Below are positions 1-10,096 of a stretch of 64,000 nt of DNA, piece after piece. The DNA is from Gordius sp. MW1 (taxonomy: Eukaryota; Nematomorpha; Gordioida; Gordea; Gordiidae). Every line of letters starts with the position of its first letter. The stretch's first letter is position 1. Under the pieces are notes generated by a model, which saw only the letters and a list, made by a program, of their open reading frames with translations, was not told where the DNA came from and ran no database searches. The DNA lies in assembly GCA_964036665.1 (NCBI GenBank), contig OZ038530.1, positions 16,638,001 to 16,702,000 of the forward strand, written 5' to 3'. The position numbers and the translations under genes are program-made.

Positions 1-114
1 GAAGCTTCTGATAATTGGACTAAACTGCGTGTCCTACTTTATAGGATATTTATGGAACTTAATGATTATAATAATATACTTCTCTATTTTCAACACCAAT
101 ACGATATCTATTAA
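1..114 (+). CDS. C-terminal exon of an unidentified host gene (partial)
   Basis: The frame is open from base 1 to a TAA at 112-114 and encodes 37 residues, beginning EASDNWTKLRVLLYR and ending LLYFQHQYDIY. The charged, aromatic composition looks like real protein, unlike the low-complexity translations nearby. An AATAAA polyadenylation signal follows at 177-182, as expected after a terminal exon. No splice acceptor is visible because the exon runs off the left edge. I do not recognise the family. Chance openness over 111 bp of AT-rich DNA is possible but unlikely given the composition and the poly(A) signal. Confidence 0.5.
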   Translation, partial: EASDNWTKLRVLLYRIFMELNDYNNILLYFQHQYDIY

Positions 115-176
115 TATGTCCGTGCAAATAACTACATCCATATGGATTTTATTTTTTGTTTTGAATGATTGCATTG

Positions 177-182
177 AATAAA
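177..182 (+). terminator. Polyadenylation signal AATAAA
   Basis: Canonical hexamer 63 bp after the stop codon of the left-edge exon. It probably directs 3' end formation of that gene. Confidence 0.4.
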
Positions 183-293
183 ATTAAAAAAGATTTGAGA
201 AAACGATACGTTAACTATATAATAGTTTAAATGCTAAATATAATTTATATATAAACATGGGCGTAGCCAGGGGGGAACAGGGAGGGGCGGCTG

Positions 294-1230
294 TAGTGAT
301 GATCAAAACCTAGGTTTTGATCAGGCAACCTGAGGGTTCAGGTTTTCAAAAACCTGATAAGGTTTTTTGAACACCCGAACCTGAGGTTCATCCCGAAAAT
401 CAACCTGAAAAACCTTCAGGTCAATTTTACACCCAACCTGAAAACCCAGGTTGACCTCAGGTTAACCTGGAATATTCTTGTTTTTTATATGATATATATA
501 AGTATAAATGTGGTATTTTATTTTAAATATTTTCCTTTTTCAAGATGCATTAGGCTTCTTAAATATTTACAATTTTAAATGAAAGAAAAATAGTATTTTG
601 TTATTATTTAAAAAAGAAATTAAGATTTTTTTAATATACAAATGATTTAAATATTTACCATGTATATTTGGTGAATGCGGCATCTATATTTTAACAAATT
701 TTCATAAAGCGTTATGCAGCATAGCATACCCTACCCAGCCCCATAATTTTATCACACACCATACACTAAAATGCTATACTATGCTGCATAATATATGCAT
801 GCAATGCTTTCCAACGCTTTATGAAAATTTGTTAAAATATAGATGCCGCATTCACCAAATATACATGGTAAATATTTAAATCATTTGTATATTGAAAAAA
901 TCTTAATTTTTTTAAATAATAACAAAATACTATTTTTCTTTCATTTAAAATTGTAAATATTTAAAAAGTTTAATGGATCTAAAAGCAAAAACCACATTTA
1001 TACTTATATATATTATATAAAAACAAGAATTTTCCAGGTTAACCTGAGGTCAACCTGGGTTTTCAGGTTGGGTGTAAAATTGACCTGAAGGTTTTTCAGG
1101 TTGATTTTCGGGATGAACCTCAGGTTAAGGTTCGGGTGTTCAAAAAACCTTATGTTTTTGAAAACCTGAACCTAAAACCGACCTCAGGTTGGATCTCGGG
1201 AGAACCTGACCTAAATTTTGATCATCACTA
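294..1230. mobile_element. Foldback hAT-type non-autonomous element, 937 bp
   Basis: The element begins tagtgatgatcaaaa and ends with its exact complement. It is flanked by a perfect 8-bp target duplication ggcggctg (286-293 and 1231-1238), the hallmark of hAT transposition. The two arms, about 294-700 and 800-1230, are near-complete inverted copies, so the whole element can fold into one hairpin. The outer part of each arm is made of repeated words such as aacctgaggtt and caacctgaaaa. There is no coding capacity. It sits inside the ggcgtagcc repeat and is therefore younger than that host copy. Confidence 0.9.
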
Positions 1231-1296
1231 GGCGGCTGCCCCCCTCTAATTCCTAAAAGTTATTGATTATTAAAATTACAAATAATTTTTATTTTG

Positions 1297-4200
1297 CCCC
1301 TCTGTCCACGATAAAATAAACCAATATGGGATGAGGAGGCATCTCCAGCTGCGAATTTTTCACAATGTAATAAGCTGTTTTAGAGTCTGTAATTATTTTG
1401 GGGTTGACGTTAGGTGTGTCTATTTGTGCCTTGATGTAAGCAAGCGGTATGGCCACCAGTTCCAGGAGGTTGATAGTGGGAATAAGGTCGTGGCAGTTGA
1501 AGATTGCTAACGCATCCCCTTTGGTAACAGAGAGGACTTGTCCACGATAAAATAAACCAATATGGGATGAGGAGGCATCTCCAGCTGCGAATCCGTTAGT
1601 GTCGTATCGCATTCGGAAGGGGGAGGAGAGGTGTGATTGTAGCATCAGTATTTTGCGAATCAGCCATGGATGATTGAACTTTATGGGGTCAGCTGATAGG
1701 AACGTATTGTAGGCTGGTGATAAGAATTTAGACCAACCTGTTAACATGTAGGTATAGTGCGTCAAAATTTCCAGAAAAGTTTGAGTGACCAACGGGTGCG
1801 GCTTTGTTCCTTCATTGATGAAGTGTGTCATTATTTGCATGGCTGCATCTATTTTTTCCACGAACTTCTTGTTGACTTTAAGGGAGTGGGTTTCTAGGTT
1901 AACGTTGATACCCAGGTAGTCCAGAATTGTTCGAGGTTCCAATGATGTTTTTGTTTTGTTGATCGAAAGGTTCCAGCATTTGGCCAAGTACATAAATCTT
2001 CTGGTGTCTGCCTTAACCAATGTCTTTGATTGCCCATAAATTAAAATGTCGTCAAGGTAGACATTGTATTTTGACTTTGTGATGGACTTTTGACATAAGT
2101 CTAGCATGACTTGTTGTAAAACGAATGGTGAAAAACTAGCTCTCATTGGTAATACTTTGTAGGAGTATTTGAGCCGTCTATACCGGAATCCGAAAAATTT
2201 CGACGACTCTGGGGCTAGTGGAATAGAAAAGAACGCAGCCTTCATGTCGATTTTCGTCATATACAGCGCATCCGATAATGATGATGCAATAAGGGGAATG
2301 GATTTCAAGGTAAAAGGATATTTGATGAAGTTTTTGGAGATTTGTGAGAGATCCGCGATTAATCGAGGGGATCCATCTGCCTTTGGAATAAAGTACATCG
2401 GGGAAGGGATGGTATCGGTATTTCTTTCTTACCACATTTGACAGTACGATCTCATCGACCAGGGGTTTATGCTCACGGGGTATAGCCTTGACTTATCTTG
2501 GGATATGGTATCTCCCGTTGTTGTCGGCCAGAGCTTTTCTCGAGATTTTTGGCTTAAAACCATTCCGTGCAATCCTATTTGTAAAGGCAGACTCCATATA
2601 GTGAGGTTTCAACATCGTAGTGCGAATTGAAAGGGGGGCAGTAAACGACTTATGAGCGGAAAGGGGGTGGACTGGGAAAGCGGGGATGTTGGACGGTTCG
2701 CTTATGACAGGTGGGTTGTTGCTATCCAAGCCCACCTCCGTCCACTGATCAAGAAGATGTTCCGGCACATTGGCATGTTCGGGTAGCGACGTGTCTCGAG
2801 GATGAATCGGTTCCTCAGACTCCGGACCATCGTCGGGAGAAATGGCGTTAATAGCAATGCTCCGTGCAATGGCAGTATAATTATTAAGCCACGCTGGAAC
2901 AGTGCCATTTCTCACCGACCCCGGCGGGTTAACACCACAGCCGAGGGTCGCCGCTACCGTCCTAACATGTTCACGTTCTCTCCGCCCGAGGCGGAGCCGG
3001 CCCTTTCGCGCGAGGGCCTTTCTTCCTGAAACTAGATTCTTTAGGAGGCGCCCGAAAAAGCTGGACCGGTTCCGTGTATTGACCCATGCCCATTTTCTCG
3101 GCCCAATCCTTGGATTTTCAGTTACAGCTTGCCAACCATAATAGGAAGCCATGGCAATGGTCCTGACACGGTCAGAAAATTTATCAATCGTTTTATCGTA
3201 ATCTTCAATGGTTTCACCCAGGCTTAGTAAGAATTCGGCCTCGTGTTTTTGGTAGGCAGGCATAGTGTAATTCGTTTCGACCGCTTCTTTGAGCCCTTTT
3301 AATCGGAGTTTGAGGACTTCTGTATTTGACCCAGACAAAGGGGTAATTTTGCTTCTTTCACGGGCCAGTAGAAGGTCCAACTCGGCTCGAGTCATTGTCA
3401 CTGACTCAGTTGGTTGTGAGGGTGCCCAGGTCGGTCTAACATCACTGCCGATTGTTTCTCACTCGCATACTAAACCTCTGCTACTCGTTTGTGTAAAATT
3501 TTTAGTGTATACAAGCGATCCCATCTTACCCCTGTTCTCTAACCCCTTTTTGTATGACTAAAGGTAAATCCACAAGAAATACCTCTGCTATTTCTAACAC
3601 TATTCCCCTTAATAAAATCTTCCCCAAACCCACTCCACCCGTGCAGATGGCTTCACCCGGTAAAGAATCTTCTTCTGCTACTGCAGGCAGTGACGCCAAT
3701 AGATCGGAGATGACGATGTCCTTAATCCTCGATAGGCTAGCTGAGCTTGACGCAAAGATAGAAAGAAATACCCTGGGTCGGAGTGAAGAAATTGAGAAGG
3801 GAGAGTCCCAATTGGGATATCCCCCTAACTCTTGCTTTATTTTATATTCCGCCAATGTAAATATGTATTATAATAATGTTAGTAACCACGCGAGAAATTT
3901 TACACAAACGAGTAGCAGAGGTTTAGTATGCGAGTGAGAAACAATGAAAGATCGTAAATTAGGGGTGTCAAGATATAGGAACTTTCTTAGAAACATCTAC
4001 GGTCTTTTAGGTTTGGCAAATCAGTTGTTGTTCTGTGTGTGGGAAATGTTCGAGCGTGTCCAGTGCACTATGCCACCAAGTTCGTTGTCGTTGAAGTATG
4101 GTTCCCTTGAGGGGGGGTCCGCCGGGTTGCTGTGCGTGGGGACCCATTCTAGATTTTGTTTGATTCTGATCATGTGATCTAAGCCCATCTTATCACAGAT

Positions 4201-4378
4201 CTTCGTGAAAGCCAATTCGAGGTGTGGTGCGTGAGCACTTCCTTTTTTCACAATGTAATAAGCTGTTTTAGAGTCTGTAATTATTTTGGGGTTGACGTTA
4301 GGTGTGTCTATTTGTGCCTTGATGTAAGCAAGCGGTATGGCCACCAGTTCCAGGAGGTTGATAGTGGGAATAAGGTCG
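1297..4378 (-). mobile_element. DIRS-like retroelement fossil (gag-like region plus RT-RNase H)
   Basis: The minus strand carries a gag-like frame (2493-3401) followed by a reverse transcriptase/RNase H region (1290-2400). The RT shows the catalytic YLDD box, and the RNase H part ends with an NPADPPSR motif. This layout and these motifs fit tyrosine-recombinase retrotransposons (DIRS/Ngaro/PAT group) better than LTR families, but no recombinase was recognised. Segments are repeated within the element: 1359-1495 recurs near 4237-4378, about 1297-1350 recurs near 1538-1590, and 3449-3500 is inverted near 3895-3945. Such split and inverted repeats are common in this group. It is broken and rearranged in several places and looks old. 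Confidence 0.55.
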
Positions 4379-5169
4379 TCACTATTGCCCCCTTTTAATT
4401 TCAATGCTGGCTACGCCCATGCATAGAAAGTTGTTAAAGGAACTAGTTCCACTTAACAAGATCATAGTTTAAGTAACTTCACAGGAACTAGTTAGGTTAC
4501 AGTTACTTTCAAAAAATATTTAACTAATTACAGTTACATTTTTTTAAGTAATTGAATACAGTTCCAGTTACTTACCCACAGGAACTAGTTACATTTAAGG
4601 TTACTCAGTTAGATTTCTCCTCAAATTCACGTATAAAAATCATAGGGCATTTTATGATGTTTCGAGTCCAGTAAGACATTATATTCAAGATTATTATCTT
4701 ATGAATGAACTCGTGCGTTTTTTACTAAATAGTGATTTACCTAGACTGAAATGGCGCTCGACCTTAGTTGGACAGTAAGTTTGATAAAATGTTGTTTTAA
4801 TCAAGGTAAATTATGGTAAAATTTCAAAGAACATTCATTTTTCATTGTATTAATAAATGTATGGATAATTTCATGAGTTGCTTTAGATTTTGTAAGATTA
4901 AATAAAATCTGGTAGATTCGGCATCATTCTGACTATATTATATTCAACCTCCAAGAACAACACCCTCAACTTAACCTCTAATTATGGTAATCATCAGAAT
5001 TTTTAATAGTGATTATAAGAAAATGCTGACCAAAATTTCTTTTGATATAACTAACTAAAAAATTCTTACCTCGATCAATGCTTTCAAATAATAGAGCAAA
5101 TTATTGTATTTGAAATTAATTAATAAATTGCGGGTTTGTTAATAAATTGATGAAGATAATATATACCCG

Positions 5170-5514
5170 ATTTAAGAGTGCCGATATAAACTAGCGCCAT
5201 CTTTATGCAATTTTAATTAGAGACAATAATTATTATTTACCATAATTATGAGGGTTATTCCTTAACCACAATAAGAATGGGTTAAATCTAATTTGATCCT
5301 TATATATACCTATCTCGCTTAGAATGTGACTAGAAAATTAACTATTGCATACTGATGAGCTCTAAGAGCGAAAACGTTATATATCTATTATCATTAAAGA
5401 GTCACATGGTAAAAAAAAATATGGATTATATAATCAAATTAGTCTCTAATTAAAATTGCCTATAGATGGCGCTAATTAGAGTGTACTTTCAAGTTTCTTG
5501 CGGCTCTCCTAAAT
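5170..5514. mobile_element. Inverted-repeat MITE carrying a hammerhead-like motif, copy A
   Basis: The terminal inverted repeats read atttaagagtgccg at left and cggctctcctaaat at right. Inside them are matching inverted blocks tagcgccatc and caattttaattagagac. A second member of the family lies at 28522-28923 with better-preserved ends. The element is non-coding. Its central part contains the hammerhead-ribozyme core described at 5326-5405. Confidence 0.65.
5326..5405 (+). ncRNA. Candidate type I hammerhead ribozyme
   Basis: The conserved core is complete: CTGATGA (5352-5358), a 4-bp stem II GCTC/GAGC with loop TAA (5359-5369), then GAAA (5370-5373). A short stem III follows, beginning A5374 and ending just before an ATC cleavage triplet (5383-5385), with one mispair in this copy. 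Stem I pairs ATA just upstream of the core with TAT just downstream of the site. After an internal loop it continues as GTGACT (5326-5331) with AGTCAC (5400-5405). The related copy at 28711-28793 has the same layout and a GTC triplet, which supports a shared ancestral fold. Hammerheads are known in Penelope-like elements, retrozymes and satellites. Activity is unproven. Confidence 0.55.
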
Positions 5515-5935
5515 GAAATATTCATTATCTTCTTCAAATTTTAATTATTGTAGATAAAAAAGCGGAATTTACAATTAGGTTCAAAACGCTAGCACTTTAA
5601 CCTGTTAGATTTATTGACTAAAAGTATATTTAATAAAAGGTATAAAATTATTATTAAATCAAAAAGAGTAACAGTCACATTTAATCCGTCAAGGAATTTA
5701 AATGTAAAAGCGAAAAACACAAACTAGACAATTATTTTTGATATTTAGATTTAAAAATAATTTTTAAATTTTTAGAAAAAAACTCTAACAGCTCCCCTGC
5801 TATTAAAGTATCTTGTTACAGCTTATTTTTATAAAAAAGAAACTAGTTACGTGTAAGTAGTTACGGCAATATACTTTTTTAAATTAATAAATAGTAACTT
5901 GGTACATTAAAGGCAGGGGAACAACTACGGTCAAC

Positions 5936-7308
5936 ATTTAATAATTACGACAAAATTACATAACAATCGATGGTCTTTAAAACTTAACTAATTATTAGCA
6001 GCTAAATACACCGGGCATTTTTATTTAAAAATTAATTTCCACCTTAATTTTTTAACAGAATTAACTATAACATTATGCAAGTAATTCTACACATAAAGTA
6101 TAATCTCAGTTTACTAACAAACTGATCTTAACGGTTTAGGAAAAAACAAATAAATTGATATGATTTTAGTCAATTTTATCATGCAATCTTTGGTTTACTT
6201 ACAAAACAACCTTGCAATATATCTCAGGCAAAACTTAAATTGCTAATATTTAATGGTTCGATTTTTATAAACCAAATCTCTGAGTAGTTCTCTAAGAAGT
6301 TGCAGACTACGGCCTTATATTTTAAAAGTAACAGAGGTCAGGATGCCCCCACCCATTCATTGCGTATCTTTTTGATTTTATACCTTTTCTCATATCTATA
6401 TTCCCGACTTTGATAATATGTTTTATAGCTGATGAAAAAATTTTTTGCCGCACGCTTATTTATTTAAAGTTCTGCACCGATCGCAATATATTTAAGGACA
6501 TGGTTATTTTTATAAACGCAACTTCTCGTTTTGAATCCTTTATTTTAATAAGTCAATAAGGAATCCGATTAAGTTTCTCGATATATATAAAAGTATGGAA
6601 TGGACGATGGCCGTGGAGAAGCGGTGTTCGCGTAACCAATCGATAAGAATGAGGGACGTCAACTGTTAACAAATAAGGTATTGAGTTAGGGCCGTTTGTT
6701 GCTTCGTGGACAATCGCAGTTACTAGCAGAGAAGAAGAGAAGAATACGATTCCGTCAACGGCGAAAGGAAGGTATCGGATTAAGGAACTTCTGGCTCTTG
6801 TTAGATAATTGCCGGACCCACGTGTCTAAAATGAGGAATAAACATCTACCCCCCGCAGGACAAACGTGTCCTGAACGCAAAATAAATATCTCCTCTAGCA
6901 GGACTAAATAATAAATTAAATATCTCCCTATCATGGTCAAATTCTCGCTATTTAAACCTTGTCGATGCGCTCCTAAATTTGCATGAGGGATGCCGACCGT
7001 TCGACGTCTGCTTCTAATTAGTGCACATCTATTCACATAACAAAATACATTACATTTTATTCCCGACGCTATGTCATTAGCATAGGCTAGCCAAAGAGTT
7101 AACTACCTAACCACGGCTGCCGCAATAACTAAATCTTTTAATCACGTTAACTCATTTGAATAAACGTCAAAACTAATAACTACCACAGTTATAATAAACG
7201 GGTCGACTTACAGCTTCTCAAGTGGATTGGAAGCCTCAAAAATATAAAGCAACGTTCTAATGAAAATCGTACGTAAACCTTGCAGTATAATAGAACATTT
7301 CAATTTAT
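5936..7308. other. Gene-free stretch
   Basis: AT-rich DNA without recognisable coding exons or delimited repeats. Short open frames near 6700-7036 on both strands show no family motif, and I consider them chance. Confidence 0.4.
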
Positions 7309-7452
7309 AAATGTCATTGTATAAAATTGGTGGATTTGGATTGATGGCGTAGGTAGAGGGAAATGGAACGCGATATTTTGCTGGCTATAAAAGCCCATCA
7401 TCAAGCTACGCTATCATTCCAAATCCCCCGATTTTATGCAATGACATTTTAA
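7309..7452. repeat. Short inverted repeat (stem-loop MITE-like), about 144 bp
   Basis: The left arm (aatgtcattgtataaaat, then ggatttggattgatggcgta) is mirrored by the right arm (tacgctatcattccaaatc, then attttatgcaatgacatt), leaving a loop of about 50 bp. There is no coding capacity. Confidence 0.6.
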
Positions 7453-8511
7453 TTGCTATGCAATTTATGGGCTCGTTTTTTGTTGTCCGTTGATGTCTAC
7501 CAAGTTATTGGCGCCAGCTTAGTGACCTGGATGTCTAGAGTTCAATCCCCGGAGAGGACAAATTTTTTTAATTTTTTTTAAATTAAATTAATATTTTGTT
7601 CTTGTTAATAACATTGATAATATGACTTTTTTGACCGTCCGCTGGCTACTGACCAATGAAATATATTGATTTTCTATACATCGTTTCATGATTATAATTA
7701 CGATAACATAAATAAAAATTTGTATTTAGTTTTTCTATTTATATAACATTAAGATACCGAATAATTAATTTTTTAAAACCATCTCTTTATTATATGGCAG
7801 CGCCGGTGTTCTCGCCATCAGTGGATATAAGAATAAGCTTGTATTCAATGTGGCCTATGTACACTGCTTTTTTATTTCATTATCTATATAAATAACATAA
7901 AAACTTCTACCATTTTAATACCAGCATATTGTGAGTGTTTATAGTGCACGGTTTGTAAACAGGAGGTTTGAGTTCAATCCCGGGAGAGGACGATTTTTTT
8001 TTAAAATTAAATTTTAATATTTATTGTTCTTGTTAATACCATTGATAATATGACTTTTTGACCTTCCGCTGGCTACTTATCAATAAAAAAAATGACCATT
8101 GGCCAAATTGTGATCGAAATTTTAATTTTCGTTTTTGAATTGGTTAACATTGATAATTACCCTATGCCCTCCCCTACAAGGGCTTATGCCTCTACTTATA
8201 TAATTCCCTGTACCCCTACAAAGGCCTATGCCTCTATTAATGTGGGTTAGAATCCCGGAGAGGGCAAATTTTTTTTAATTAAATGAAATATTTGTATAAA
8301 TAATTATCATTTTGCATTTAATATCCCCCTATAGGCATTCTCGCCCCTTCCCACCTTTCTAGCCCATAAATTGCATAGCAAATATGCTACGTTTATACGG
8401 AGTATAGATGAGTTCCATTCCCCCTTCCCTTCCCCCCTCCCCCTTCCCACGAGGGCCGAAAGCCCGAGTATAGAAACGGATTGAAAATTCATTATTACAC
8501 ATTTCAATTTA
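7445..8511 (-). repeat. Inverted relative of the 49.1-50.7 kb repeat block
   Basis: Several words match the complement of the 49.1-50.7 kb array. These are the gaccattggccaaa word near 8092, the aaattgcatagcaa word near 8370, and a long purine/pyrimidine-biased block at 8320-8480 complementary to 49110-49310, including a gggccgaaagcccg-like hairpin. Within the region a segment of about 90 bp (attgataatatgactttt...ccgctggctac) occurs twice, near 7610 and 8042. Two segments resemble a tRNA-type B box (gagttcaatccc near 7538 and 7970). It is non-coding and the family is not known to me. Confidence 0.6.
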
Positions 8512-8645
8512 TAATTTTATTCATTCATCTTTACATGTTTGTTTTACCTTAAGTGACATCTTACTCGACCTTTCAATTTATATTTTTATTCATTCATCTT
8601 CACATGTATTTTTACCTTAGTGGCATCTTACTCGACCTATTTAAG
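8498..8645 (+). repeat. Tandem duplication of a unit of about 70 bp
   Basis: Two adjacent copies of a unit starting tttcaatttata and ending catcttactcgacct, with a few differences between them. No gene is involved. Confidence 0.7.
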
Positions 8646-8886
8646 GTTTTAGGCGATTTCGTATAAATCGCGTGCCGAACCAACAGAAACGAAGTTTTCT
8701 AACTGAGAAAGATGCAAGTGGTAAATCGGATAGGGGAATAAGAATGACTTTCGGCCGGGCGCTAATTGTCCTCTAGTGAGTAAATATATAAAATTAATTG
8801 TATAAGTGCAGAATCAAAGTACCTTCATTAAATAAAAAATACTACCGGGAAAATCGAACCTAGCACACGAGACGGGGTCGAGAATG

Positions 8887-9061
8887 ATTAAAAGCATGGA
8901 CGTAGCAGAGGGGGGGGGGCAGGGAGGGGCGGCTGCCCCCTCTAAATCCAAAAATTAATTGAAACTTATTAAAATTATGGCCAAAATTTAAAAAATGTTC
9001 GTTTTACCACTCCCTAAATCAATTGCCTTTCTCTAATTCCAATGCTGGCTACGCCAATGTA
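8887..9061. mobile_element. ggcgtagcc dispersed repeat, copy
   Basis: Starts catggacgtagcagagg, contains cggctgccccctct, and ends ccaatgctggctacgcc. It is the least interrupted form of the repeat that is split at 258-4422. The terminal inverted repeats are short and it is non-coding. Confidence 0.6.
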
Positions 9062-10096
9062 AAAGGGTTGAGAGTAAGTGGAACGAGAGTTACATGGTTG
9101 TAAACACCGCTAAAATACTATGTAGGCTTTTACTTAGGACAAAGAAGTTTTTTGATATAAAAATTTAAAAATGACCAAAAAATATTCTAGCCCGGTTGAT
9201 AGATAACTATCATATGACTAACATTAAAATTGAAGATAATTAATTTATCTTTAACAACGTATGAATTACCTATATAAATACCCTTATCATTTATGTAAAA
9301 ATCTGGAGAAAAACTTAATATTTTACAACATAAAACTTCTATCATAACTAATTTGTCAGGAGATGGAATCAAAAAGTCAATTTGTGCAAATAACAATTTT
9401 AAAACATTTTGCCCATCTCAAAACAATTAATTTTTCCTTTGACTAATCCCATTCTAGTTATACCTTTCAACACCAATTGTGTTTTAGAGTTTAAGAAAAC
9501 AATAATAATAAAAAACAACAAGGGCTGCCACATACTTTACTTCAAAACATCTGTTTTCTAAAGAACCACTATAAAGGCATATTATAAATGCTATAAACCA
9601 TCATAGATTTTATTGAAAATTTACATTAACAACCAATAAGCATAAAAATAGCAATAAACATATGTGCATATATATTTACATGTTGGTACTATATAACAAG
9701 CAACGATATATTAAACTGTAACAATCCATAATATAAATATTGTTTGTATTTATTTTGATCTCATATAAAAAATCATGTTCTGGGAACTATCACAGTTATC
9801 AATAATAATAATGTGCCCTTGTGTAAGCGATAGTATTGTAATAACACGTGGCCTTGAAAAACCAATCAAAGAAATCCCCAAATTTTTGAAAACCTTACAT
9901 TAGTTGTAATTAAAACTTTTGATCAATCTAAATGCCACCCAAAGAACAAATAAGCTTCTGCAAATAATTCAATATAAAATTGTAGGCATTGATAATCATG
10001 GTCACTTTTTTGGTTTGGGTGGTCAAATAAAACCTTGGTTGGTGCAATCCTTATAATAAACCCTTGGAATAAATGTAAAATGAGTATTGTAATCTC
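9062..10096. other. 3' flank of SLC35C1 without recognised features
   Basis: AT-rich sequence downstream of the SLC35C1 stop codon. It probably includes that gene's 3' UTR. The short minus-strand frame at 9187-9396 has no recognisable family motif. Confidence 0.4.

Larger units (their letters stand above)
258..4422. mobile_element. Interrupted copy of the 'ggcgtagcc' dispersed repeat, split by two insertions
   Basis: The ends are catgggcgtagcc at about 258 and ggctacgcccatg at about 4410, inverted relative to one another. Intact relatives of about 130-175 bp occur at 8887-9061, 11519-11647, 42699-42837 and 44202-44338. Here the repeat is interrupted by a foldback hAT element (294-1230) and by a DIRS-like retroelement fossil (1297-4378). 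Only about 150 bp of the original repeat remain, at 258-293, 1231-1296 and 4379-4422. It is non-coding, and a clear target duplication was not found for the family. Confidence 0.6.
4427..5930. mobile_element. Degenerate element with ggaactagttcc-type subterminal repeats
   Basis: The stretch begins with gttgttaaaggaactagttcc-like sequence near 4429, close to the end of the hAT element at 10659-11474. It carries many agttac and ggaactagtt words at 4430-4620 and again at about 5780-5930, with gggaacaactac near the right end. I infer a decayed relative of the 10659-11474 family whose interior was later hit by the inverted-repeat element at 5170-5514. The ends are approximate and no target duplication was verified. 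Confidence 0.35.

Noticed and set aside
3554-3937. Plus-strand frame of 127 residues within the DIRS-like fossil
   Set aside because: It is Ser/Thr/Pro-rich with no family motif, lies opposite the element's coding direction and overlaps its inverted-repeat segment. I could not support it as a gene.
6696-7036. Overlapping frames on both strands (71 and 93 residues)
   Set aside because: No recognisable domain, no splice or poly(A) context, and each is the shadow of the other.
8307-8507. Minus-strand frame (and 49081-49305 on plus)
   Set aside because: Both are translations of the purine-rich dispersed repeat and differ only by repeat orientation.
8840-8885. tRNA-derived SINE head on the minus strand
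   Set aside because: Only a B-box-like aggttcgattttcc is seen; no A box at the right distance.
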